64,000 nt of DNA from Treponema sp. (GTDB lineage Bacteria; Spirochaetota; Spirochaetia; Treponematales; Treponemataceae), in assembly GCA_022510865.1 (NCBI GenBank), contig JAFLSQ010000001.1, positions 62,001-126,000 on the forward strand. Direction: 5' to 3'. Made by a program: the position numbers and the translations under genes. Within the stretch, counting starts at the first letter, position 1; every line of letters starts with the position of its first letter. A model generated the notes under the pieces. It had not been told where the DNA came from and searched no databases. It saw only the letters and a list, made by a program, of their open reading frames with translations. Positions 42,946-51,592 of the stretch are shown here, piece by piece.

Positions 42946-44427
42946 TCACACGAAAATCTGGGCAAAATCACGGCAGAGCATCTGAGCGGCAAGCCGCCCC
43001 GAATTCACCGCGATTGGAAGGCCGCCGGGCATAAGCACACGCAGTCCCGCAAAATAAAGTCCGCTGATTCCCGCGACTGTCTGCGGATAGTTCTGCATTT
43101 TTCCGCCCTTCTGCCAGACGCTCATCCAGCTGCCTTTGTACGAGCCGCAATAACGCTCGTAAGTGCAGGGCGTAGCCACATCGGTGACTTCAATGTTGCC
43201 CTTGATTTCCGGAATGAATTTCTCAAGCTGATTTACAAACTGTGCCAGAAGCGCGTCTTTTTTCTGACGGTAAGTGCCGTCCTCCTTCGCAGCCTTCCAA
43301 AAATCATAACTCTCACCAAGTAAAAGGCAGGTGAGGACAGTGCAGCCGTCCGGCGCATGACCTTCATATCCCGAATAATTATTTATGCGGAATTCCGTGA
43401 CTTTCAGCCCGCCAAATTCAAAAGGAGTGTCCAGCGGGAACACGCATCCGTAAGGCAGGCGCGATAAATCGGCTTTGATTCCAAGGCACACAAAAACATT
43501 CTGCTCGCCAATGACATTGCCGCGCATTTTTTCTGCCCAGGCGCAGTCAAGCGGAGGGTCAAAAAGCGAGTCAATCGCGGCTCGGGCATCCTGCGTGACA
43601 ATCACCGCATCCGCCTGCAAAAATCCGTCGTTGGTCTGCACGCCTTTTGTAACGCCGTCCTCAATCTGGATTTTTAAAACCTTGGTCTTGAACTGGATTT
43701 TCCCGCCCAAGTCCAAGAAAGTCTGCTCCATATTTTTTGCCATCCGCACGGAGCCGCCCGCGGGGTAGCCGCAGTCACCGCTCGCAAACGAGCCGAGCGT
43801 GTACACAAATGAGAGCGCATTGTAGCGGTAGCCAATCACCACTTTTAAAAGATGACGGATATTTTTGTTCCTGAATTTTCCCACATATTCCTCGTAGCTC
43901 TGGTTCACGAGCCGGGGAAAGCGAAGCGCGGCGGGCAGCATTTTTATAAACGCCAGAATGCTCTGCCTCGCAGGATTTTTGCACGCACAGCCGCGCACAT
44001 CAAAAATCGGCATGAAAAACCGGGAGAAGGCTTTGACATCGCGGTAAAGGCGGTTAATCATCCTTTTGTCCTCTGGCGCGAACGCAAGGAACTCCTCTTT
44101 CATTTTCTGCGGATTGCGGTGAAGGCTCAGTTTTTTGTCGCCGTCAAAAATTGTGTAGAGGACATCGCGGGTGTCAATCGGATTGTTCTGCTGCAACGCG
44201 CCTACAGTTTTCCAGACTTTGTTCAGCGGGAGTTTTGGGCTTGAGCCTGTGAGCCAGTGCATTCCGCCCTCAAAATAATAGCCTTTTCTGCTCCATGCGG
44301 TCGAAAGTCCGCCAGAAATATTGTGCTGCTCCAGAATTGTCACATCAAACCCGGAGCGGGCCGCGTAAATCGCCGCAGAAAGCCCCGATATTCCCGCCCC
44401 CACAACAACAACTTTTTTCTTATCCAT
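42946..44427 (-). CDS. FAD-dependent phytoene-desaturase-like (CrtI/CrtISO) oxidoreductase
   Basis: The 493-residue flavoprotein has the FAD-binding start KKVVVVGAGISGLSAAIYAARSGFDVTILE, then SGGLSTAWSRKGYYFEGGMHWLTG, and a C-terminal FAD block (VAGISGLYFAGLRVLMPGGLPIAVNSGR). This is the carotenoid desaturase/isomerase superfamily. No other carotenoid gene is in the window, so the substrate may be a different polyprenoid or lipid. It lies 6 nt after the SLBB export gene, in the same operon. Confidence 0.82.
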   Translation of the reverse strand: MDKKKVVVVGAGISGLSAAIYAARSGFDVTILEQHNISGGLSTAWSRKGYYFEGGMHWLTGSSPKLPLNKVWKTVGALQQNNPIDTRDVLYTIFDGDKKLSLHRNPQKMKEEFLAFAPEDKRMINRLYRDVKAFSRFFMPIFDVRGCACKNPARQSILAFIKMLPAALRFPRLVNQSYEEYVGKFRNKNIRHLLKVVIGYRYNALSFVYTLGSFASGDCGYPAGGSVRMAKNMEQTFLDLGGKIQFKTKVLKIQIEDGVTKGVQTNDGFLQADAVIVTQDARAAIDSLFDPPLDCAWAEKMRGNVIGEQNVFVCLGIKADLSRLPYGCVFPLDTPFEFGGLKVTEFRINNYSGYEGHAPDGCTVLTCLLLGESYDFWKAAKEDGTYRQKKDALLAQFVNQLEKFIPEIKGNIEVTDVATPCTYERYCGSYKGSWMSVWQKGGKMQNYPQTVAGISGLYFAGLRVLMPGGLPIAVNSGRLAAQMLCRDFAQIFV

Positions 44428-44433
44428 AGATTT

Positions 44434-45963
44434 TTAGGGTCTCCAGTCACCGGTAAACGTTATGAACGTCAGAAGCGCGGTGGCAAAAGAGATTACTGTG
44501 GTCAGCATGGGGATGAGCCAGCCGTTCCGCGGAGAATTCCTCTGCGCATAAATTATGGCTTCCGGCGGAATTGCGGATTTTTTGGATAGTTTCCTGCCGT
44601 CCTTGTCTGTAATCTTCACGATTTTAAAAAGTGCCTGGTCATAATCAAAACCCATCGCAAGGTTCACGTAATAGTTCCAGTCTCTGTCCGGCAAGTAGGA
44701 ATATCGCCCGGGGCTGACAACGCCGCCCGTCACCGTCACATAATACTGCATATACGGAATTACAAGCCTGTCATTCGGACGCAGCTCTATATCATCCGGG
44801 GTGGCAAGTCCCTCAACAGGATGCAGAAAAAGCTCCAGATTGATTTCCGTGCGCTCGCTTGTTACGTTGCCGTCCTCGTCAATTTTTGTGCGCAGAAGAT
44901 ACGCGCCGGATAAATCAGCAGAATTCACGAACATCAGCGGATTATCAAGCACAATCCCGCGGCAAGTGATGCCCTCGCTGAACGCAATTTTCAGAATTCC
45001 CGTGGAATTCGGGCCGGTTGTGACGGTGCCGTTCGCCTCGCCCGCAGAGCCGCTCTTGCTCTCATAATCATAATTTCTATTAACCGCGCCTTCCACATAA
45101 AACACCGCGCCAAAATTTCTTGCGGACGGAACATGAACTTTGTCGTAGTTCGCAAGCTGGATTTTCCCCTCCAAATCCGCCTCTTTATACTGTGTGTCAA
45201 CGTACATCACCGGGCCGCCCACAAAATGAGACAGCGTAAGCGAGTCTTTGTTCGCGTAGCGGTCAAATCCATCGGCATAGCCCATAATCAGTTCTTTCAG
45301 GTCTTCTTCGGGCAAAATCTCGTAAGTTCCGGGCCTGCGAACAGAGCCGGTTATGGCGATGCTCCTGTCAATTCTTGGCACAATGATTGTATCGCCGGGC
45401 CGCAGATACGGATTCTGGTCGCGATCACCATATCGGGTGTAGCGGTAAAAATCATACTGCTTTTCTGTGCCGTCCTCAGAAATCACGGTGACAAAACGCC
45501 TTGAGGAATATGATGTGTAAAAACCGTCCACGATGTCAGCAACGCGCTGCAATGCCCAAGTGGAGACTGTGGCAGCAGAAGTGACCTCGCCGCGCACAAA
45601 AACGTGATATTCAGACGGGTTCGAGAGGAACAGCTGAACTGCGGCGGCCGGAAAATTACTTGCAATCAGAGTCTCTACTCTGTTCTTGAATTCCTGTAGA
45701 GTAAGACCGCGCGCGTTTATAATTCCAAGGTTGGCAATCCGGACGCGGTAGGAACTGTCCACGGCAAGCGACATTGACGAGCCGTCATAAACAAGGGAAT
45801 AAATATCGCCGGCAGTCACAAGGTACTCGTTGTTAGCCATTGCAATTTGGGCGCGTTTTACGTTGTCTGTGGAAGTGTATGCGGCATCATCCGCGAATGC
45901 CGCAAAAATTGCAAGAAAGGCAACGGCAAAGGCTGTAAGTGATTTTTTTCCGGCATTTATCAT
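44434..45963 (-). CDS. Polysaccharide export protein with SLBB domains
   Basis: The 509-residue secreted protein has a signal peptide (SLTAFAVAFLAIFAAFA), then an export-type domain (VTAGDIYSLVYDG, VRIANLGIINARGLTLQEFKNRVETLI) and SLBB-type repeats (ITGSVRRPGTYEILPEEDL, VTGGVVSPGRYSYLPDRDW). The end has a hydrophobic segment (MLTTVISFATALLTFITF). This matches Wza/KpsD-like export proteins. It overlaps the Wzz-like gene by 4 nt (ATGA). It probably exports a surface glycan. Confidence 0.87.
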   Translation of the reverse strand: MINAGKKSLTAFAVAFLAIFAAFADDAAYTSTDNVKRAQIAMANNEYLVTAGDIYSLVYDGSSMSLAVDSSYRVRIANLGIINARGLTLQEFKNRVETLIASNFPAAAVQLFLSNPSEYHVFVRGEVTSAATVSTWALQRVADIVDGFYTSYSSRRFVTVISEDGTEKQYDFYRYTRYGDRDQNPYLRPGDTIIVPRIDRSIAITGSVRRPGTYEILPEEDLKELIMGYADGFDRYANKDSLTLSHFVGGPVMYVDTQYKEADLEGKIQLANYDKVHVPSARNFGAVFYVEGAVNRNYDYESKSGSAGEANGTVTTGPNSTGILKIAFSEGITCRGIVLDNPLMFVNSADLSGAYLLRTKIDEDGNVTSERTEINLELFLHPVEGLATPDDIELRPNDRLVIPYMQYYVTVTGGVVSPGRYSYLPDRDWNYYVNLAMGFDYDQALFKIVKITDKDGRKLSKKSAIPPEAIIYAQRNSPRNGWLIPMLTTVISFATALLTFITFTGDWRP

Positions 45964-46988
45964 CTTGCGCCATCCTTGCTGCCCGGGCTGAGTTTCTGCA
46001 TCACTTCCGGGTCATTCCTCATGTTCTTGATTGCATTGATAAGGAACGCAAGGAATATGGACATGAAAAACGCCGCAAAAGTCACGATAATGCAGAGCTT
46101 TCCGCGGCTTGGCCCTGATTTTATGTCCGGCACTGTGGGCCGCTCCAGAATCTGGAAAATGGGAGTCTCACTGCCCATGTTCACTTTCAGAAGCTCCAAT
46201 TGTGAGCGCAACTGAGTGTAAACCTCTTTCTGCGCCTCAAGCTCCAGCTCAATGCGCTGCTGCTCAACGGTGTCATTTTTTGTCCAGAAAGCGCGTCCCT
46301 GCGCAACTTTGTCCTGCATATCAGAAAGTCTTTTGGTAAGATTCAGAATTTCTGACCAGCAGACATCAATGTTTTTCTCAAGATTCTCTTTGCTGACCGT
46401 ATTGCTGTCAACTCCAAGCTCATCCAGCTGATTTGCAATCCAGTCCGCAATGAAATTGACCACCGCCACCGCGTATTCCGGGTCAATGTCCTCAAAAGAC
46501 ATTGTGAGCACTCCGCTGTCCGAGTCATAGTCGGCAGAAACCTGCTTTGACAACGTCTTGCGCGTGTTCGCAATCGGGGATTTCTCAAAGTCGAATTTCT
46601 CATAAAGATTGAACCGCTCGGCAATGGCATCATAAAACGGATTTGAATCTGTAAGATAAAGAATGAGCGAGCTTGTGTTGCTTGTGCCGCCGCCGACAGC
46701 CACGCCCAACATACTCGCAATGGAACTGGCAGAACCAGAAAGCGAAGGACCGGAATTGTTTTTTGGATCCGCAATGAGCATATTCGCGGAGACTTTGTAT
46801 TTGTTCGGCAAGAACGAATCCTCTGGCGGAAGTTTCAGGGAAATAACGCAGAGCACGACAACAACGACCATCGCAAGCCCTGTAATCCCGATTATAAGCC
46901 ATTTAAATCGCAGGAGAACGGCAAACAAATCTATGAGGGAAATCTCATCATCTTTTTCTGTGCCGGCGCTCACAACTTCCTCAGACAT
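45960..46988 (-). CDS. Wzz-family polysaccharide chain-length determinant
   Basis: The 342-residue inner-membrane protein has one N-terminal membrane segment (WLIIGITGLAMVVVVVLCVISL), a large periplasmic part with coiled-coil stretches, and a C-terminal Pro-rich plus membrane region (RPTVPDIKSGPSRGKLCIIVTFAAFFMSIFLAFLI). This is the Wzz/co-polymerase layout. The start at 46988 follows CGGAG. It heads the Wzz-SLBB-CrtI operon and is divergent from the WecA-like gene. Confidence 0.88.
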   Translation of the reverse strand: MSEEVVSAGTEKDDEISLIDLFAVLLRFKWLIIGITGLAMVVVVVLCVISLKLPPEDSFLPNKYKVSANMLIADPKNNSGPSLSGSASSIASMLGVAVGGGTSNTSSLILYLTDSNPFYDAIAERFNLYEKFDFEKSPIANTRKTLSKQVSADYDSDSGVLTMSFEDIDPEYAVAVVNFIADWIANQLDELGVDSNTVSKENLEKNIDVCWSEILNLTKRLSDMQDKVAQGRAFWTKNDTVEQQRIELELEAQKEVYTQLRSQLELLKVNMGSETPIFQILERPTVPDIKSGPSRGKLCIIVTFAAFFMSIFLAFLINAIKNMRNDPEVMQKLSPGSKDGAR

Positions 46989-47037
46989 AAAAACTCCGAA
47001 TTTTAAAGTACAAATAAATATTAACATATTTAACGTC

Positions 47038-47066
47038 TTGAAATCAAGAAGATTTTATGCGATTAT
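47038..47066 (+). promoter_or_regulatory. Promoter of the WecA-like gene, leaderless geometry
   Basis: TTGAAA (47038-47043), a 17-nt spacer and GATTAT (47061-47066) stand 6 nt before the ATG at 47073. Confidence 0.6.
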
Positions 47067-47072
47067 GAGCCT

Positions 47073-48131
47073 ATGAAAGTGCTTCTGTTCACTGCCCTCT
47101 CTGTGATTCTCTCACTGATTTCTATGCCGCTCATAATCCTTGGCTGCAAAAAATTCAATTTGTATGATTATCACGATGAAAGAAAAATTCATTCGGGCAA
47201 TATCTCACGGCTCGGCGGGCTTGGGATTGTCTTCTCGTTCCTTGTCTGCACCGTCCTCTATCTGATGACAGAGCGTTCCCTTGTAATGGCGGAGTATTTT
47301 CCAATCCTTGTCTCGGGCGCAATAATTTTTGTGTTCGCAATTGTGGATGACATTCTGAATCTTCCCGCAATCGTCAAACTGATTGTCCAGCTTGTGGCCG
47401 TGGTAATCGTGACTTTCAGCGGCTACCGCTTCAATCAGATTTTCGGATGGCAACTTCCGACTGTGGTTTCTATCATCATAACTTTTGGTTGGATTCTTGG
47501 CGTGACAAACGCCTACAATCTGATTGACGGCCTTGACGGTCTTTGCGGAACGCTCTCTTTCACCACAATCACGACGCTCGGCGTTCTGTATCTTCTTTCC
47601 GGCAACAAAGAGGCGGCAATGTGCTTCATTCTTTCCGGCGCAATCCTCGGATTTTTGTGCTTCAACTGGCCGCCCGCAAAACTTTTTATGGGAGACAACG
47701 GCGCGCAGTTTTTAGGTTTTATGATTGCCACGCTGCCGTTTTACACATCCTGCAAAGCATTTGAGTACAACAAATTCCTCATTATGATTGTCCTGACTTC
47801 TTTCGCGGTGTTCGACACAATCGCCGCAATCTGGAGACGTCTGCGCGACAAAAAACCAATAATGACCGGCGACCGCTCGCATCTGCATCACAAGCTCATC
47901 AACATGGGCTACTCAAAAAAAACAGCGCTGTATCTCATCGCGTTCATCCAGACTTTGCTGTGCCTGTCTGTTGTTGTGTCGTATTTTCTTGGGGCAGAAA
48001 AAGGAATGGCTCTGCTTCTGGAATCATTCTCGTTCATGGTTGTGTTTTTCAGCATAATTCACTACACAAACCGCAAAGTTATGCTGCGGACAAAAAATGA
48101 GGCCGCAGCGACGCCGGAATCATCGGTTTAG
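47073..48131 (+). CDS. Undecaprenyl-phosphate glycosyl-1-phosphate transferase (WecA/TagO-like)
   Basis: The 352-residue membrane enzyme attaches a sugar-phosphate to the lipid carrier to start glycan synthesis. Motifs of the MraY/WecA family are clear: the DD pair in FAIVDDILNLPAIVK, NAYNLIDGLDGLCG, LFMGDNGAQFLGF and TGDRSHLHHKLINMG. About ten membrane segments are present. It is divergent from Wzz and overlaps the UDG-like gene by 4 nt tail to tail. Confidence 0.92.
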   Translation: MKVLLFTALSVILSLISMPLIILGCKKFNLYDYHDERKIHSGNISRLGGLGIVFSFLVCTVLYLMTERSLVMAEYFPILVSGAIIFVFAIVDDILNLPAIVKLIVQLVAVVIVTFSGYRFNQIFGWQLPTVVSIIITFGWILGVTNAYNLIDGLDGLCGTLSFTTITTLGVLYLLSGNKEAAMCFILSGAILGFLCFNWPPAKLFMGDNGAQFLGFMIATLPFYTSCKAFEYNKFLIMIVLTSFAVFDTIAAIWRRLRDKKPIMTGDRSHLHHKLINMGYSKKTALYLIAFIQTLLCLSVVVSYFLGAEKGMALLLESFSFMVVFFSIIHYTNRKVMLRTKNEAAATPESSV

Positions 48132-48931
48132 CCAAAAATCTCTTTTTTGTGGATTTGCCCAAGACTGTGGATGCGCTCTTGCAGGGATGCTGTTCCGCAG
48201 TCATTTTTTTTGATGTAATCCATCAAGTCAATTGTAAAGCGGTTCATAGAAAAATGCTGGAACACAAAAACGCTCTCCCATTCAGCAGAAAGCCCGCAGT
48301 CATTTTCGTATGATTTTCTGAGCGTGTCGCGGTAACGCTCAAAAATCCCGTTTTTTTTAAGCTCGCTGTAACCCACAAGCCAAAGTTCCGGGCGAACGCC
48401 GTCATCCTCAATCTGATTTTCCTGCCTGACCGCGCGGCACAACTGCGTGTGAAGACGCGCGGTCTGCTGTGCGCACCAGATTTGGCTTTCCTCCAGAAGC
48501 GCGGAAACCTCGCTGCCACCGGCCTTTGCAAGGGCGCGCAGTTGTGCGGTTTTTGCGGTGTGCACCGGAGTTTTATTCAGAATAATCACGTTGCGCCTGA
48601 AATCCACGCCAAGTTCCGGATTGCGCCGGAAGTATCCTTCCGCAAGCCTGCCTGCCTGCCCCACAAGATAGCGGTTGTTGCGCGCAAGCTGCTCTTCCTT
48701 GCCGGGATTATCACCGATTACAATCAGTTTGATGTCATCTTCCGGGCGAATATCATCCAGAGATTTGTTGTAGACCACGGGAGTCTCAAACGGATATTCG
48801 GGATTTTTATCCGCCTGCGAGATTTGCTGCTGCAAACTCCGCAAGTTGGGGACGCGCGCACTCCACTCGCCGACTTTTGCTTTGAAATCGTCTTTAAATC
48901 TGCAAAAAACAGTCCACTGCAAGTCCGTCAT
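48128..48931 (-). CDS. Uracil-DNA-glycosylase-superfamily-like protein
   Basis: The 267-residue protein has a block like the UDG active-site motif (LIVIGDNPGKEEQLARNNRYLVGQAGRLA) and a C-terminal HxS/H motif (FVFQHFSMNRF). NKTPVHTAK lies between. These fit a distant UDG-fold protein, but glycosylase activity is not assured. The start at 48931 follows GGAG with 8 nt spacing. Confidence 0.5.
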   Translation of the reverse strand: MTDLQWTVFCRFKDDFKAKVGEWSARVPNLRSLQQQISQADKNPEYPFETPVVYNKSLDDIRPEDDIKLIVIGDNPGKEEQLARNNRYLVGQAGRLAEGYFRRNPELGVDFRRNVIILNKTPVHTAKTAQLRALAKAGGSEVSALLEESQIWCAQQTARLHTQLCRAVRQENQIEDDGVRPELWLVGYSELKKNGIFERYRDTLRKSYENDCGLSAEWESVFVFQHFSMNRFTIDLMDYIKKNDCGTASLQERIHSLGQIHKKEIFG

Positions 48932-49030
48932 AAAATCGCTCCAAAAAATCAAAAAATGTAATTTATTCGCAACACACGCCGATATAATATAGTGTATTTT
49001 ACAATAATTTCCACAGGGGGATTGGGGAAT

Positions 49031-49867
49031 ATGAAAAAAATTATTTCTTTGGCATTTGCGGCAGCGCTGGGATTGTCTGTGTTTGCGGCAGATATTTTTA
49101 CTTATGTTCCGCTGAACAGCAATGTGAAGGCTTACACAAAAACCGAATATTCCATTGCCTCAAAATTCGGGAACTACTTCCGCACACCAAGTCTGAAAAT
49201 CAAGCGTTCGTTTGAGAATGGCAACGAGATTGAGTCTGCGGAGATGACTCCCAAGGATGTTTTGCAGAACAAAATCTCATCTGTTTACGATGAGAGCGGG
49301 AAAATCCGCGAGCAAAGTTACATCAACAGCGAATCTGAGGTTGTCTGGAAAAACAGTTTCGTTTACAACGCAGAGGGGCTTAAAAGCGAGGTTTCGGAAT
49401 TCAACGCGAAGGACGAGCTGAAGTCAAAGACCATCTTCACTTATGAGAAAGGAAACCTTGTTGACGAGACAATTTATGATGCGGAGGGCGCGATTGTCTG
49501 GAAAACGGTCTACAAATACAACGCGCTCGGCAAAAAAGACACCGTTTGCGAATATTCCGCGGACGGCAAACTGAGCAGCCAGGAAACTTACGCTTACGAC
49601 AACAGCGACGCGAATGAAATCGACACAATCACAATTTATGATAAATTCGAGGGAACGCAGACGCAGAAAGTTTTCCGTTACAATGCAGAAAATCAGCTGA
49701 GCGAAATCACAACTTACAACAATGCGAATCAGATTTCAAACCGCGTGATTATAAAATATGATACGGATGGAAATGTCAGCCGCGTCTCTGAATACAATGT
49801 GGCCGAGAAATTCGGCACGACTGTGAACGAGCTGATTGGAATGGCCGAGTACAGCTACGAATTTTAA
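49031..49867 (+). CDS. Secreted repeat protein with YD/RHS-like motifs
   Basis: The 278-residue protein has a signal peptide (MKKIISLAFAAALGLSVFA). Repeats of about 20-25 residues follow, of the type YNAEGLKSEVSEFNAKDELK, YDAEGAIVWKTVYKYNALGK and YNAENQLSEITTYNN. GGGGAAT precedes the ATG, and TATAAT lies at 48983-48988. The repeats resemble the beta-structured YD repeats. Function is unknown. A strong terminator follows. Confidence 0.8.
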   Translation: MKKIISLAFAAALGLSVFAADIFTYVPLNSNVKAYTKTEYSIASKFGNYFRTPSLKIKRSFENGNEIESAEMTPKDVLQNKISSVYDESGKIREQSYINSESEVVWKNSFVYNAEGLKSEVSEFNAKDELKSKTIFTYEKGNLVDETIYDAEGAIVWKTVYKYNALGKKDTVCEYSADGKLSSQETYAYDNSDANEIDTITIYDKFEGTQTQKVFRYNAENQLSEITTYNNANQISNRVIIKYDTDGNVSRVSEYNVAEKFGTTVNELIGMAEYSYEF

Positions 49868-49896
49868 TCAGCTGTAAAATCTGGTCTTTAAAACTG

Positions 49897-49929
49897 ATGA
49901 GGCTGCGCTTCGCGCAGCCTCATTTTTTT
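49897..49929. terminator. Bidirectional terminator between the YD-repeat gene and rubrerythrin
   Basis: A 12-bp stem (starting ATGAGGCTGCGC, 3-nt loop) is followed by T7 on the plus strand; on the minus strand it is followed by a shorter TTTT nearby. It serves both converging genes. Confidence 0.85.
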
Positions 49930-50461
49930 AGTAGTTCTGTGGCTCAACCTGGAAATATGCCTGAGGATGCAGACAAACCGGGCAGACCTCCGGCGCGCTC
50001 GAGCCTACCACAATGTGACCGCAGTTCCTGCACTGCCAAATTGCATCGCCGTTTTTAGAGAACACAACTTTGTCCTCCACATTCTTAAGAAGACGGCGGT
50101 AACGCTCCTCGTGGTGCTTCTCAATCGCGGCAACACCCTCAAACTGCTTCGCAATCGCCTCAAAACCTTCCTCGCGGGCAGTTTTCGCAAAATCAGCGTA
50201 CATATCAGTCCACTCAAAAAGCTCGCCCTCAGCGGCAGCCTTCAAGTTCTCTGCTGTTGAGCCAATTCCGCCCAAATGCTTGAACCAGAGTTTGGCGTGC
50301 TCTTTCTCATTGTCGGCAGTCTCCAAAAACAAAGCCGCAATCTGCTCATATCCCTCTTTTTTTGCCACGCTCGCAAAATAAGTGTATTTATTGCGTGCCT
50401 GTGATTCTCCAGCAAACGCAGTCTGGAGATTTTTTTCTGTCCTAGAGCCTTTAAGTTCCAT
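49928..50461 (-). CDS. Rubrerythrin
   Basis: The 177-residue protein is a peroxide-reducing di-iron protein of anaerobes. Di-iron ligands are seen in [25 protein letters not shown] and [15 protein letters not shown]; the C-terminal rubredoxin centre is [10 protein letters not shown] and [11 protein letters not shown]. It has its own promoter and terminator. Peroxide or oxygen response is likely but no known operator was recognised. Confidence 0.96.
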   Translation of the reverse strand: MELKGSRTEKNLQTAFAGESQARNKYTYFASVAKKEGYEQIAALFLETADNEKEHAKLWFKHLGGIGSTAENLKAAAEGELFEWTDMYADFAKTAREEGFEAIAKQFEGVAAIEKHHEERYRRLLKNVEDKVVFSKNGDAIWQCRNCGHIVVGSSAPEVCPVCLHPQAYFQVEPQNY

Positions 50462-50517
50462 AAAAATCCTCTTGTAAAAAAATTTGGCAGTCCGCGCAAG
50501 TGGCAGTCAGCCCCTCT

Positions 50518-50546
50518 AATATAATCGTTTTTTTTTGATTAGTAAA
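50518..50546 (-). promoter_or_regulatory. Promoter of the rubrerythrin gene
   Basis: On the minus strand TTTACT (50541-50546), a 17-nt spacer containing nine A and TATATT (50518-50523). The leader is about 50 nt with AGAGGA before the ATG. Confidence 0.7.
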
Positions 50547-50629
50547 CGACTTTTGATACTATTGCCGATTTTTAACCTGCACTTTCGCCCAAGCTCCCGG
50601 CAATTTTCCATGCGGATTTCCTGCCCGCG

Positions 50630-51592
50630 TCATCCGAGCAGTTTTCCGGCGGCCGCAGCGTAGCAGTCGTCAAAAGTCGCGCGGATAAGCGGACGCGCAA
50701 CAATCACCTGGTTTGCGCCGTAAAAAAGCGCGGTCTGGACATCCAGTTTTGTGCGGATTCCGCCGTCCACCCAGATTTCCCCGCAGTACGGTCTGATTGA
50801 TTTTGCGTGGTCGGCAAGAAAATCCGCCGTGCTGCCAAGCCGCGTCTCCACACGTCCGCCGTGATTTGAAATGTAAACCACATCCGGGTGAATCTGGCGA
50901 ACAAGGTCAAGGTCGTCATCGGTGAAAACGCCTTTGAGCACAAAAGGCAGGGCCGTGTGCCTGCGGAATTCCTGGAGCATATAATCGGTTTTGCGCTCAA
51001 GATGCACAAGATTGCGCATGGTGAGAATGTTGTACGAATCAATGTCTATGCCGATGTGCGAGGCATTCTGGCGCACCCACTCAACGCGCTCAAAAAGTTT
51101 TTCCTGCGGATACGGTTTGAGAAAAAACGCGGCCTTGCAATCCCAGGATTTTTTTTCCGCTGATTTTAACGCCTGGCTCTCCGAATCAAGGTCCGAAAAT
51201 CCGCGGAGACGCTGCACCGCATCCGCGCCAAGCCGCAGTTTCTCGTCAGGAAATCCGTCGCCAACACAAAGCGAGAATCCTGCGTCCAGTGCGTTGCGCA
51301 AGTACGGGTAATAAAAATCGGATTCGCGCTCATATCCGATGTTCTCAACCGCGCCTGTGACGGGCCCGCACCGGATTTGCTCCGCGCTCACGGGCACGGC
51401 CTCAAGCTCCGCAAGTTTTCCTTCGGAAGCGGCACGTTCGCGTAAGGCTGCCCAGCCCTCGCAGTTCAGCTGAAAATTCTTGTTCTCAAAAACGCCGCCA
51501 AGCCCCGGAAGCATCCCGATGCAGCCGTATCCGTCGCAGACTGCGCAGCGGTTGCATTTGAGGGCGTTGGCCGAAATTCCGCTAGTCGCCAA
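50630..51592 (-). CDS. FMN-dependent alpha-hydroxy-acid dehydrogenase-like protein
   Basis: The 320-residue TIM-barrel flavoprotein has the late FMN-binding and catalytic block VVYISNHGGRVETRLG and WVDGGIRTKLDVQTALFYGANQVIVARPL, as in the lactate oxidase family. The N-terminus has an unusual Cys cluster (CNRCAVCDGYGC), which could hold an Fe-S cluster. No ATG is available; a TTG at 51592 overlaps the end of pfkA by 11 nt and is the likely start. Its substrate is unknown. Confidence 0.78.
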   Translation of the reverse strand: MATSGISANALKCNRCAVCDGYGCIGMLPGLGGVFENKNFQLNCEGWAALRERAASEGKLAELEAVPVSAEQIRCGPVTGAVENIGYERESDFYYPYLRNALDAGFSLCVGDGFPDEKLRLGADAVQRLRGFSDLDSESQALKSAEKKSWDCKAAFFLKPYPQEKLFERVEWVRQNASHIGIDIDSYNILTMRNLVHLERKTDYMLQEFRRHTALPFVLKGVFTDDDLDLVRQIHPDVVYISNHGGRVETRLGSTADFLADHAKSIRPYCGEIWVDGGIRTKLDVQTALFYGANQVIVARPLIRATFDDCYAAAAGKLLG

